This document shows, piece by piece, positions 55,711-64,000 of a stretch of 64,000 nt of DNA. The stretch covers positions 317,400-381,399 of the forward strand of contig PYSS01000021.1 of assembly GCA_003049465.1 (NCBI GenBank), written 5' to 3'. The DNA comes from Magnaporthiopsis rhizophila (lineage: Eukaryota > Ascomycota > Sordariomycetes > Magnaporthales > Magnaporthaceae). A program made the position numbers and the translations under genes. The notes under the pieces are model-generated. The model worked only from the letters and a program-made list of their open reading frames with translations. It did not search any database and had not been told where the DNA came from. Each line of letters starts with the position of its first letter. Positions within the stretch are counted from its first letter, which is position 1.

Positions 55711-56292
55711 TCACAAGCAACTCCGCTGCTGGCCCACCGAGAGCCCCTGACGAGCCCCGAGCCAGTTGTCAGCGTGCCTGGTAGTCCACACAATGATGGC
55801 CTTGGCTCCCCAGCTCGTCCCCTTCTTCTTCTTCTTCTTCTTCTTCTTCTTCTTCTTCTTCTTCTTCTTCTTCTTCTTCTTCTTCTTCTTCTTCTTCTTC
55901 TTCTTCTTCTTCTTCTCCGTCTCCGACGCGTCTTCCTCGACGCTGTAGTCGAGGGCGGGAGGAGGCAACCGAAGCGGAGGGAGCAGCTCGCTGCACCCGC
56001 CTTTCCTCTGGCACCTCCTCCCGCCGGCCGCAACGGCGTCCTCCGAGAACCTGAGAGGGGGCAGGAGCTTGGTGCGCTCGGCCCGCGAGCGCGCCGCCTC
56101 CTTCTTGGTCAGTTTCTCGAGATCCTTGAGCGCCTGCGCCTTTTGCTCGGCCGCCGAGGGACCCGACGCGAGCGCGAAGTCGAGATACAGAGTCTCGCCG
56201 CGGCAGGGCGGCGCCCTAACGGCTGGGGCCTTGGCGGCGGCCGCGGTAGAGGCGTGCCTGGAGCGGAAAAAGGCGTTCCTGAAGAAACCCAT
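55711..56292 (-). CDS. Hypothetical protein with a long poly-lysine tract encoded by a microsatellite
   Basis: The ATG at 56292 (MGFFRNAFFRSRHAST) opens a 193-residue frame. The N-terminal part has a basic, mitochondrial-presequence-like start and a charged helix (AEQKAQALKDLEKLTKKEAA). The middle is interrupted by about 32 Lys from an AAG/CTT repeat (55822-55916), then GTSWGAKAIIVW. I recognise no domain. The upstream codon pattern (third-position G/C bias in this frame) supports coding up to the repeat. Beyond the repeat the frame depends on repeat length, so the true C-terminus is unsure, and a spurious gene is possible. Confidence 0.4.
   Translation of the reverse strand: MGFFRNAFFRSRHASTAAAAKAPAVRAPPCRGETLYLDFALASGPSAAEQKAQALKDLEKLTKKEAARSRAERTKLLPPLRFSEDAVAAGGRRCQRKGGCSELLPPLRLPPPALDYSVEEDASETEKKKKKKKKKKKKKKKKKKKKKKKKKKKKKKKGTSWGAKAIIVWTTRHADNWLGARQGLSVGQQRSCL
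55822..55916. repeat. CTT/AAG trinucleotide microsatellite (about 31 units)
   Basis: An uninterrupted CTT repeat of about 95 nt, the longest simple repeat in the window apart from homopolymers. Confidence 0.95.
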
Positions 56293-57013
56293 GGCTGTCA
56301 GCTCTCGCGAGGGTGGAAGTTGTATTGGGGATTTGTTGTCGTAGTTGGGTGGAGAGGTGAGAATGCGTGACAGCTGGATGGGTTTTCTTGTTACACAGGA
56401 AAACAGAGAGCGAGTTGGGCTGAGGTTAGGGGAGACGGTCGATATTTGTATGGCTGCCGTGAATAACGGCAACTAAGGGTATTGTCCTGAGCTGAAAGAA
56501 AGAAAGTGTCGTTGTTGTTTAAAGGCGCGAAAGCACCCACAAAAGAAAGTGTTACCAAGATCCTTGTCTGCTATACTGGGAGCAACAAAAAGCCCCGAGA
56601 CAAAGAAGACAAAGGGAAGCAATAACATGACTGCCACCTCTGAGGCAGACAAGGGCGGCATTCTATAAGACTTTGGCCATGGCCCTCAAACGAAACTCAT
56701 GTTTGTTTATATAGTTTTTTTTTTATACGGCCTTGCGCTCCTCTCAATGCTTCGCTATTCCTAACGAGACAAGTATCGGTCGGACCGAACGAAGAAAACA
56801 ACGGGGAGTAACCATCTCCTTTCCAGCGAGGTCTGGATAGAACCGGAGTTGGATAGTCAAGCCACCGCAAGAAAGTTCTTGTCAGCTTTGTTGCTTCTCG
56901 TCCCCTCAAGATCTCATCCGATACATAAACCCCCCAGCTCCCAAGCCTCCCACACATACACAAACACACACACAGACACACACACACGCATACAAACTGT
57001 CCATCCCGACACC
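56293..57013. other. Divergent intergenic region
   Basis: Between the poly-Lys frame and the Cys-rich gene. An imperfect CA repeat (56953-56990) lies just upstream of the latter's start. No gene was seen. Confidence 0.4.
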
Positions 57014-58546
57014 ATGTGCCACAAGATCGTCAGCGAGTGCCACCGGTGCGGCAAGCGCCTTATCCCGTCCCCGGAGATCATCGAGGTCTGCGGCGTGATC
57101 CGGCGTCAGCAAGAGAGCTGCTGGGTGGTGACCTGCTGCACCGTCCCGCGCACCCGCTGCGCAAAGCTCAGGAAGAAGTACCTCCCGCCCCAGCCGGCCT
57201 GGCTGTGCGATCCCTGCTGGGCCCGGGGCCTCCCGTTGCGGCAACCCGCCATGGTCTACGGCAACGGCGGTGGCCGCGGCGGCAAGAGGCTGCGCGTCGT
57301 AGAACAACAGGACGACGACAGCCCGCCCAAGCCATACGGCCTAGCCAACCGCCGCGTCCCCGGCCGGGACGCCCCCGGCTTCCGCACGCATGAGCGCGAG
57401 GCGGGGACGGGGACGGGGACCCCGAACAATAGGGACGGCGGCAGGACCAAGATCAGGCGCAACGAGACTCGGAGTGGCGGCGATGGCAGCAAGGCGCGCA
57501 AGGAGCGCTCACGGTCGGCCGACTCCTCTCTCCGGGCCGAAGAAGGTAGGTCCGGACAACACGAACGTGAGACGCGCAGGAAGAAGGACGACCGGGTGAA
57601 CGCCGCAGCTAACAGCAGCGATTCTTCCCATCATGGTCGGCAAGAGAAACGGCAAAAGCCCCGAAGCAACCGCCAGAAAGACGGTAGCCAGGCGGGCAAG
57701 CAGCCGCCTCGACGCTTCTCCGTAGGCGAACACACCCCCGAGTACTGGGAAACTCTCTCGCAGGCGTACCGCGCGCGGGGTGCCCCCTCGCGCCGCGGCA
57801 GCGTCGGAGGGGACCAGAACCACCCGCAGGACCGCGAGGGCCGCCGCCGCCGTCAGGACCCGCCGCCGCCGCTCAACCTCGAGGCGACGCGGTACGCGGC
57901 GGAGCGGCGGAACGCGCACCTTGACCACGCGCTCGTGTGCGCCGCCGAGCAGGTGTCGGCGTCCAGGATCGTGACCGCTCGACCTGGGCCGCCACCACCA
58001 CGTCCGCCACCGCCACCGCCAGCAGGACTACGCCGTTCCGACCGCCCACGCAAGTCCTCCACCCCCACCTCCGCCGCCGCCGCCGCCGTCGCCATCGAGA
58101 GACCCATCAGCATCGTGTCGCCGCGGCCCATTTGGCCGTCCAGGGACCCGGCCCTCCCGATCGAGGAGGCGGCGAAGCGTGACGAGGAGCGCGTCGACGA
58201 GGAGGTGAGGCGAGGCTTGGAGAAGGAGAAGGCGTCCCGGATCCCCCGGAGGCGGATCAGCTCGCCGCCGCTCTCGATGTTCGGACCCGAAGTCCAGGCT
58301 CCTCCTCCAAACGCTGCCACGAAGAAGCCGTCGTCGTCGTCGCCCCCCAGGTGCAAGTATTACCTCTCGGACGACGAGTGCCTCGTCAGGTGCAGGCCGG
58401 ACCGCTGCTTCCACGCGAGGGAACGGGGCCGGTCGTCCTGGCGCATCCCGAGCTTTAGCCCCTCCTGCAGGAAGAGGAGCGTCTCGGAGAGCGGGTCGTT
58501 TGTGTGCAAAGGTGCCGCCGCTGCCGAGCGCGCCAGTAGGCAGTAA
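57014..58546 (+). CDS. Cys-rich N-terminal, Arg/Ser-rich protein of unknown function
   Basis: A single-exon frame of 510 residues starting at ATG 57014. The first ~80 residues carry a cysteine pattern that could bind zinc: CHKIVSECHRCGKR, VCGV, CWVVTCCTV, RTRCAKL and LCDPCW. The rest is disordered, rich in Arg, Lys, Ser and Pro (KIRRNETRSGG, RKERSRSADSS, GPPPPRPPPPPPAG). A second small motif near the C-terminus (CKYYLSDDECLVRCRPDRCF) again has paired cysteines. RS-like content suggests an RNA- or chromatin-related role, but this is only inference. I know no named family. Confidence 0.7.
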   Translation: MCHKIVSECHRCGKRLIPSPEIIEVCGVIRRQQESCWVVTCCTVPRTRCAKLRKKYLPPQPAWLCDPCWARGLPLRQPAMVYGNGGGRGGKRLRVVEQQDDDSPPKPYGLANRRVPGRDAPGFRTHEREAGTGTGTPNNRDGGRTKIRRNETRSGGDGSKARKERSRSADSSLRAEEGRSGQHERETRRKKDDRVNAAANSSDSSHHGRQEKRQKPRSNRQKDGSQAGKQPPRRFSVGEHTPEYWETLSQAYRARGAPSRRGSVGGDQNHPQDREGRRRRQDPPPPLNLEATRYAAERRNAHLDHALVCAAEQVSASRIVTARPGPPPPRPPPPPPAGLRRSDRPRKSSTPTSAAAAAVAIERPISIVSPRPIWPSRDPALPIEEAAKRDEERVDEEVRRGLEKEKASRIPRRRISSPPLSMFGPEVQAPPPNAATKKPSSSSPPRCKYYLSDDECLVRCRPDRCFHARERGRSSWRIPSFSPSCRKRSVSESGSFVCKGAAAAERASRQ

Positions 58547-59311
58547 ACGGGCCAGTCAACTTACTTCTCTTTTGTTTTTGCTTGCATTCGATTTCCCATA
58601 GTCAGTACACAGGCAAAGGAAGAAAGCACAAAGAATACGATTCGTGCTCTCGCTTGTTCTTCCATCTTATGAACATCATTATCAGTAATCACAGGCAGTC
58701 AGTATCAAGTTGAGATATAGTGATATTTGTAAGCGGCTATCCAAACATGACTGCCAGATATGTGGAGCTGGTTCTTTAGTAAAATCGGCCACGGCGATAG
58801 AAATCCACTCTCCGGGTCCACGTGAAAACGGAGACGTATCTGTGCTGCGGGAAATCAAGCCCTTGGGTTCGCCAACAAATCTTTCGGCTCGTTGATGCTC
58901 GACCCCTCGAGAGGCTCGAGGCGGCATTCTTTGACGGACGGCAGCCGCCCCGTCGTAGACTGCAAAACAGCTCTCTCTCAACAATAACGGACGTGCCCTA
59001 TCCAAGTGGCCGCGATCCGAGGAACGTACGTGGCGTCGGAAAATCTAGAGTCCAAAAATCAACACACCCTAACTGATGCGGCAACATCTCCCCCATACAA
59101 GAGGGATGGCCGGTTAGAGGAGGCAAACATAATCATCAGTCCCCGGGAGACGCAAAAGCTGCTCCTGCCTCGGGATCGATGTGGTAACGGATCGTTCTTT
59201 GCGATTCGACAAAGCCTGCAGGCTGACCGTCTGCGGCTTCTTCTCTCGAGCTGGCGCTGGCTTCTAGCCTTCTCGAATGCGCGTCCCCACGCCACACCTT
59301 GGGATTCTGGA
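58547..59311. other. Convergent intergenic region
   Basis: 3' flanks of the Cys-rich gene and MPO1. No gene was seen. Confidence 0.4.
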
Positions 59312-60169
59312 CTAGTTCGCCTTGCCGTTGTTGGCCGCGGCGTCCTTGGCGGAGCGGTACTTGGCAATCTCCTTCTGGACGGCCTTGCGGACGCGAGCCT
59401 GGAGCTCGGGGCGGTAGCCGAGCGCGAAGAGCAGCTCCAGCCAGACGAAGAGGGGGGCGAGGAAGATGGCCTGGAACAGGTTGTCGAGCAGGGCGGGGGC
59501 GCGGCCCTCGAACTTGCCGTGCCCGATAAACTGCAGGATCCAGCACACAATGTGCACAGCCAGGGCCGCCTTGGTGGTCCCCTCCTGGTTAACCTCGACC
59601 AGGTAGTTTCCAGTAGCGGCGGCACCGATGCACATGAGGGCCAGCAGCGTCCCGGCCACGGGCTCGAGCAGCAGGTAGAGGCCACCCCATGCGAGTGAGG
59701 CCAGCGTGCCGAGGGTCGGCTCGAGGTGCGGGATGGTCAGCCAGCTGGGGAGGTAAAAGAGCGCTCCAGTGTTCGAGGCCTATTTGAGTGTTTTGCGGTT
59801 GTGATGGTGGTCCAGAAAGCTGTCAGCCGATTCTGTGGACGCGCTGGAGGGGTGGCATCGCCAGGGGAGGCAGGCATTGCGATCGAGGGCGCGTACGAGA
59901 GTGAAGCCGGAGAACAGGATCAATGGCACGCAGACCATGTGGATGCCGATATTGACGGGGTTCGAGTGGTATGCACCGTACTGTGTTGGTTGGTTGTGTC
60001 GTGTCAGCAGCTTGGCCAAAGGAGACACATAGTAGGGCGGAGGCCAGATGCCAGGGGGCAGTACGCCTCGAGCACACGCAGGGACAAGCTCGGGAGGGAG
60101 GCTGGCCACCGTCGACTGAGGTCTGTTCTTACTTACAAAGGTGAGGTGTTTCTCGAGGTCGAGCGACAT
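59312..60169 (-). CDS. MPO1: Mpo1-like 2-hydroxy fatty acid dioxygenase (DUF962)
   Basis: ER membrane Fe(II)-dependent enzyme; yeast Mpo1 removes one carbon from 2-hydroxy fatty acids in phytosphingosine breakdown. The exons are 60169-60137, 59980-59897 and 59779-59312 (194 residues). The introns are 156 and 117 nt, both phase 0 (GTAAGT and GTACGC donors). MSLDLEKHLTF joins YGAYHSNPVNIGIHMVCVP, which holds the conserved family histidines (YH and IH). Then come LILFSGFTL, ASNTGALFYLPSWLTIPHLE, and hydrophobic spans (LLALMCIGAAATGNYLVEV; HIVCWILQFIGHGKFEGRAP with further conserved histidines; FLAPLFVWLELLF). Intact and full-length. Confidence 0.93.
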
Positions 60170-61223
60170 GATCGGCAGAGTCTGTCCGAGGTCGACGGGG
60201 TTCGATCGTTGCGACGGCTTCTTAAGACGACGTGGAGGGTCGAGGACCGGCGCGCGCAAAAGTCTACTTACTACCTAGAGAGCAAGCAATAACAAGTGTG
60301 CGCAGTCTGAGGACATGGCTGGCCAGCAAGATCAACGAAAGAAGGTAGACGGCAGCTAAGTTTGGTGGTAGATTGGTCAGTGTGGTCTGCTCAATGGCTG
60401 TTCATGTGCCTCGGGTGCGTGCACGTGTGTGGGTCTCCCGCTCCCGCTGCAGTGCTTTGTGCAGCACCGCACGCAGGGTTCCTCCGCCGCGCGCGGGAGC
60501 TGCAGGGCATTCGATGCTTGTGCTTGTGCCTGGCCTCCGAAACGCAAGCATCAGTGCACGTGCCAGCGCTCCAGGCGGCCCCACTCGCGCGGTGGATGCG
60601 CGGCTCTGATTTCTGACTGGCCAGGGGCCACGCCACGCGCTGTTCCGTCAGCCTCGCCGCATCTTTGACAACTGCTCTGGGCTGCCAAAAATTCCGGCTG
60701 CTTCGAGCGCCGCCCTTCGACCTGCTCCTCAGCCTCGACGCGCCGGCGATCGTCGCGTTTGTGCCCGCCAAGTAGAATATCCCAACAGGCTCTTGCTTTT
60801 CATCGCAGCGTCGCGACGTGCTCCACCATTTTCTCCCAAGTCGTTCCGTCTTCAGGAACCGTTGCTGCTTCTTCGAGGTGCTTTTTGATTGCTCTGCTCT
60901 CCCTTTGCCTGCTCGCGCCGTTGGCGCGTGACTCCGGACGGCCGTGGCGACAACGGTCGCCCCACGCGCGCTTCGTAAAGGCCGTGATCTCGCTCGCTCG
61001 CACGTCTGCGGTGACGTCCTCCCCTACGATCGCCTTGCGCCTCGCCGGAACTGCCGTCGAAGAGCGACCATAGTTGGGTTTTCGTGCCCCAAGTCCGGCC
61101 TACCCCCAGTAGGCTTTGCGTCGTGAGCCGTCCCGCCGCACCAGCACACCTGCGCGGTCGTGCATCGGGTTGGACATCCAAGCCAACGAGAGTCTCGAAC
61201 CGCGAACGCATCCGGGAGGCAAC
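60170..61223. other. Divergent intergenic region MPO1 / RPB7
   Basis: 1.05 kb of shared promoter space with no supported gene. Confidence 0.4.
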
Positions 61224-62008
61224 ATGTTCTTCCTTTACAACCTCGAGCGGCGCGTCACGCTGCACCCGTCGTACTTCGGCAAGAACATGCAAGAACTGGT
61301 TACGACGAGGCTGCTGCAGGACGTCGAGGGCTCATGTCAAGGGAACTACTATATCATTTCCATCATGGATACGTTCGACATATCGCCTGGCAAGATCCTT
61401 CCCGGAAACGGCTTGGCCGAGTTTACCGTTGGCTACCGTGCCGTTGTCTGGCGCCCATTCAAGGGAGAAACTGTTCGTGCCATGTTGCCAGCCACTCTGT
61501 GACGGGGAGGAGACACGAGGACCAAAGAGATAAATGCCCGTGGGGAGCAGTTGGTGGCTTTGCTAACCTGCCTGCCTGCCTCTTGCCAGGTTGATGCGAT
61601 AGTGGACTCGGTTAATCCCCACGGATTCTTTGCGAATGCCGGGCCGCTCCGACTGTTCGTCTCGGAACACGTACGTTGAATCTTCGGGCTTGGGGGGGGC
61701 CTTTGTTGCCCCTGGCCATTAGAACCGGGTTACTGACGCCGTAGGACCGTAGATGATCCCGCACCACGTCAAGTACGATCCAAATGCGAGTCCGCCGCAG
61801 TTCACCGACAAGGAGGACTACCGCGTAGAGCCGGGGACACATGTCCGGGTCAAGATCGTGGGTACAAGGAGCGAAGTGACCAACATGTGGGCCATCGGAA
61901 CCGTCAACGAAGACTTCTTGGGGTATTTAGAATCCACCTCTCCCCATGTTGCTCACCGGTTGGGTTTCTAACTTGGGCATCCATCCGCTTTGCAGTCCCC
62001 TTTCCTAA
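61224..62008 (+). CDS. RPB7: RNA polymerase II subunit Rpb7
   Basis: Forms the Rpb4/Rpb7 stalk of RNA polymerase II, contacting nascent RNA. The exons are 61224-61472, 61590-61670, 61753-61922 and 61996-62008; the introns are 117, 82 and 73 nt, and the product is 170 residues (family about 171). The N-terminal tip domain begins MFFLYNLERRVTLHPSYFGK, with NYYIISIMDTFDISPGKILP and AEFTVGYRAVVWRPFKGETV. The C-terminal S1/OB fold includes VNPHGFFANAGPLRLFVSEH, PPQFTDKEDYRVEPGTHVRV and MWAIGTVNEDFLGPLS. The last exon has only 13 nt. The ATG at 61224 matches the universal MFF start; longer upstream reading is leader. Confidence 0.96.
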
Positions 62009-63071
62009 GAGCTGCGCTCTCGTTCAACGGCGGACCCGTTTGGTGGCCCAGACGCCGGGCAGGCTGGCATGCAAAGATGCGCCGCCGCCGGTGCGACCGG
62101 AGCTCCCTCTTGTTTCTTTGTTTCAACTGGTAGGGCCCGGAAGTCTCTGTCCCATGCCTGGACGTGCGAGAGCATGTCGATGCATCTACCATGGCCACCC
62201 AATGCTTGCCTCTACAAACCAGTCTCTCCGAATCGGGACACGCAGGCACTTAAAACTGGGGAAAGGTTGGCTGCTGCGAGGTAAATGTATCAGCAGAGAG
62301 AGAGGTTCCCTCGGATGGGGCCTTTTGCGAGACGTGGGCCATGGTTAACTGCTATGTCGTCAGCATGACGCCTCGGACTGGCGCTGTGCGTGTATAATGG
62401 ATACCTACCCAGGAAACAGAGATGGGAAAGCCTGGTCTGGTGGCGTTTACTAACGGGATTGAACAAGACGGAATCGAGAGGTTTCCTGTACGCGAGAACG
62501 ATGTAGGTGCGCAATTGATAGGCTGAATACAAGACAGCTGTCGGGCACAGCAGCCAGGGGCTGGCATTCCCATTCCCATGCATGTGTGGCCGGCCAATGA
62601 GTAACGGGTTAAGAACAGGCAGCTGCAGCCACCGTAGCTGGGCGACGCGTCCCCTGCCCCGAACAGGCAGTGAGCCAGGGCAGGCAGGGCCGTGTCTGAC
62701 GAGAACTCCCTTCATCAGTGGCCATTGGTGATCTCTCTTGAGAGCTTGAATCAGTCGACGGCACCGACCGCAGGGGGCACAAGACACGGCCAACATATTT
62801 CCAGCGAATCCGAGGGCTGCAGAAGTAATTGCGCTGCCCGGTCCCGTCCGACGGCTGCTGCTACTGCTGCGTCCTTGGCAGCCACAAACTCCTCTCCGGT
62901 TTCCTGTCCTGGAGGGAACCAACACCCCTCCCAGCCACCATTTCATCTCATCAGGTGGCTGTGCCTCGCCCTTCCTAGCCCATCGTCTCCCCGAAGCCAT
63001 CGCCACCCAGATTCAATCCCAAGCCGCTGCTGGGTCCTGAATGGCGCGCGGCCACCACCCCAATCGACGCA
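62009..63071. other. Intergenic region
   Basis: RPB7 3' flank and 5' flank of the last gene. A minus-strand open frame (63006-62290) lacks any family resemblance and is not called. Confidence 0.4.
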
Positions 63072-63893
63072 ATGCGCTTCATCTTCCCTGCCCCCGTTCC
63101 GGACGATGACCATGACAGTTGCGACGAGAAAGCGAGATCAACGGCCAGAGCCGCCGCCTCGTTGTCGCACACCGCCAATGCCGATCCCCACCAGGCTGAG
63201 CCCGGACAGCCGCGTCCGCCAACCACAGCATGTACACTTGCACGCGGGTGTTCAACATCAACGCCATCAGCACCAGCAATGGCAGAATCCGCATCGTCAT
63301 CGATAAGCTCCGCCCACCCAGGATCATCTTGCAAGCAACGGGACGAAGCCGAAGCCGCGCGTGCAGATCTCCTCGCAAGGCTCGAGCGGTGCAGCGTCAC
63401 TGACGCCGACTGGGACAATGCCACATCCTCGTCGTCATCATCGGACGACGAGCCCGAGGACAAGGACGACAAAGACTTGGGCTCTTCTCACAAAGGCACC
63501 ACCGACCACGCCGCACGATTGACCAACCAGCAGGGGTCCGTCGAGGCGAGTCAGGACGCAGCCACCAACAACACAAGCACGGGACATGTGGCTTTCAACA
63601 GCGCCACCTCGAGGCAGCAGCAGCAGCAGCAGCCCCGTCCACCGGGTGTGGGTGGTCGGGGACACAGCCTCAACCAGGCTTTTGGGAGACGGAAGTCCGG
63701 GCCCCTGCAACCCTCCCGACGACGCACAGGCGACAGCTGGGTGCTGCTGGGCCGCGGCGAGGCACGGCCGCTTGGTCCGGGAGCACCGGGACTGACGGTA
63801 ACGAGACCCGACGGCGCCGTTTTTGCGCTGAGACCACCGGGAAACAGGGATGGTGGTGATGATGCGCTGGTTATGAGGAGGAAGAGTTCATAA
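63072..63893 (+). CDS. Low-complexity hypothetical protein (273 aa)
   Basis: A single-exon frame from ATG 63072 (MRFIFPAPVPDDDHDS). It is disordered overall: Ala/Ser/Thr-rich N-terminal half, one short helix (KQRDEAEAARADLLARLERC) followed by SVTDADWDNA, an acidic Ser/Asp stretch, Gln6 (around 63616-63635) and an Arg/Gly-rich C-terminus ending VMRRKSS. I do not recognise a family. An AATAAA and an A36 run follow directly. Codon third positions are G/C-rich as in the other genes, which supports coding. Confidence 0.5.
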   Translation: MRFIFPAPVPDDDHDSCDEKARSTARAAASLSHTANADPHQAEPGQPRPPTTACTLARGCSTSTPSAPAMAESASSSISSAHPGSSCKQRDEAEAARADLLARLERCSVTDADWDNATSSSSSSDDEPEDKDDKDLGSSHKGTTDHAARLTNQQGSVEASQDAATNNTSTGHVAFNSATSRQQQQQQPRPPGVGGRGHSLNQAFGRRKSGPLQPSRRRTGDSWVLLGRGEARPLGPGAPGLTVTRPDGAVFALRPPGNRDGGDDALVMRRKSS

Positions 63894-63951
63894 AACAGGC
63901 GAACGGAAACGAAAGAAGGTGGCGTATACAAAATAACAAAAGCCAAGGAGA

Positions 63952-63963
63952 AATAAACAATTT

Positions 63964-64000
<37 letters not shown>
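63952..64000 (+). terminator. AATAAA followed by a 36-A run at the window end
   Basis: AATAAA at 63952-63957, then CAATTTC (63958-63964), then A36 to position 64000. This has the layout of a polyadenylated mRNA 3' end, but genomic A runs are frequent here, so it may be an ordinary polyadenylation region followed by a homopolymer or a sequence-end artefact. Confidence 0.4.

Noticed and set aside
62290..63006. 238-codon minus-strand open frame
   Set aside because: No domain, low-complexity composition and no sensible splice context; probably GC-rich chance frame.

Overview
The window is 64 kb of nuclear DNA from a filamentous ascomycete (Pezizomycotina, most likely Sordariomycetes). Genes are monocistronic and alternate between strands. 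They carry short introns (about 60-210 nt) with GTRNGT-like donors, CTRAC-like branch points and CAG/TAG acceptors. The protein set is fungal: PEX6, SEC9, PCNA, RPB7, HPM1, DUF7580-subtilase, HET and AcuF-like zinc-finger families. Exon borders given here were worked out by hand from reading frame and family similarity; no search was run.

Layout. 1-8.9 kb: the 5' part of PEX6 (minus), an AB-hydrolase/steryl-ester lipase (plus) and a conserved gene of unknown function (minus) with an in-frame TGA at codon 6. 9.3-14.9 kb: a divergent accessory pair, a DUF7580-like + S8 subtilase protein (minus) and an AcuF-like C2H2 zinc-finger protein (plus). Each has one in-frame stop. 15.6-36.9 kb: mostly housekeeping genes, namely a GPI-anchored Ser/Thr-rich wall protein, the HPM1 histidine methyltransferase, SDH assembly factor 3, a DHR2-like helicase, the SNARE SEC9, a GTPBP1/2-type GTPase, EMC6, a vezatin/Inp2-like membrane protein and PCNA. 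38.0-42.2 kb: a decayed island holding a HET-domain pseudogene and a TPR-protein pseudogene, each with several frameshifts and stops. 43.3-63.9 kb: pyridoxal kinase with an 11-nt micro-exon, dUTPase, a CENP-K-like kinetochore protein, a three-KH RNA-binding protein, a 74-residue conserved protein, a small secreted protein, a poly-Lys hypothetical protein, a Cys-rich/Arg-rich orphan, Mpo1-like dioxygenase, RPB7 and a low-complexity hypothetical protein. The window ends in a 36-A run, 7 nt after an AATAAA.

There is no operon-like organisation. The notable theme is the contrast between intact core genes and two accessory islands (8-15 kb and 38-42 kb) where fungal non-self-recognition/NLR-associated families (S8 effector with DUF7580-like domain, HET, TPR) are broken by point stops or frameshifts. 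PCNA and dUTPase both have ACGCG (MCB-like) elements upstream, as expected for G1/S co-regulation. I saw no transposon, tRNA, rRNA or CRISPR array.
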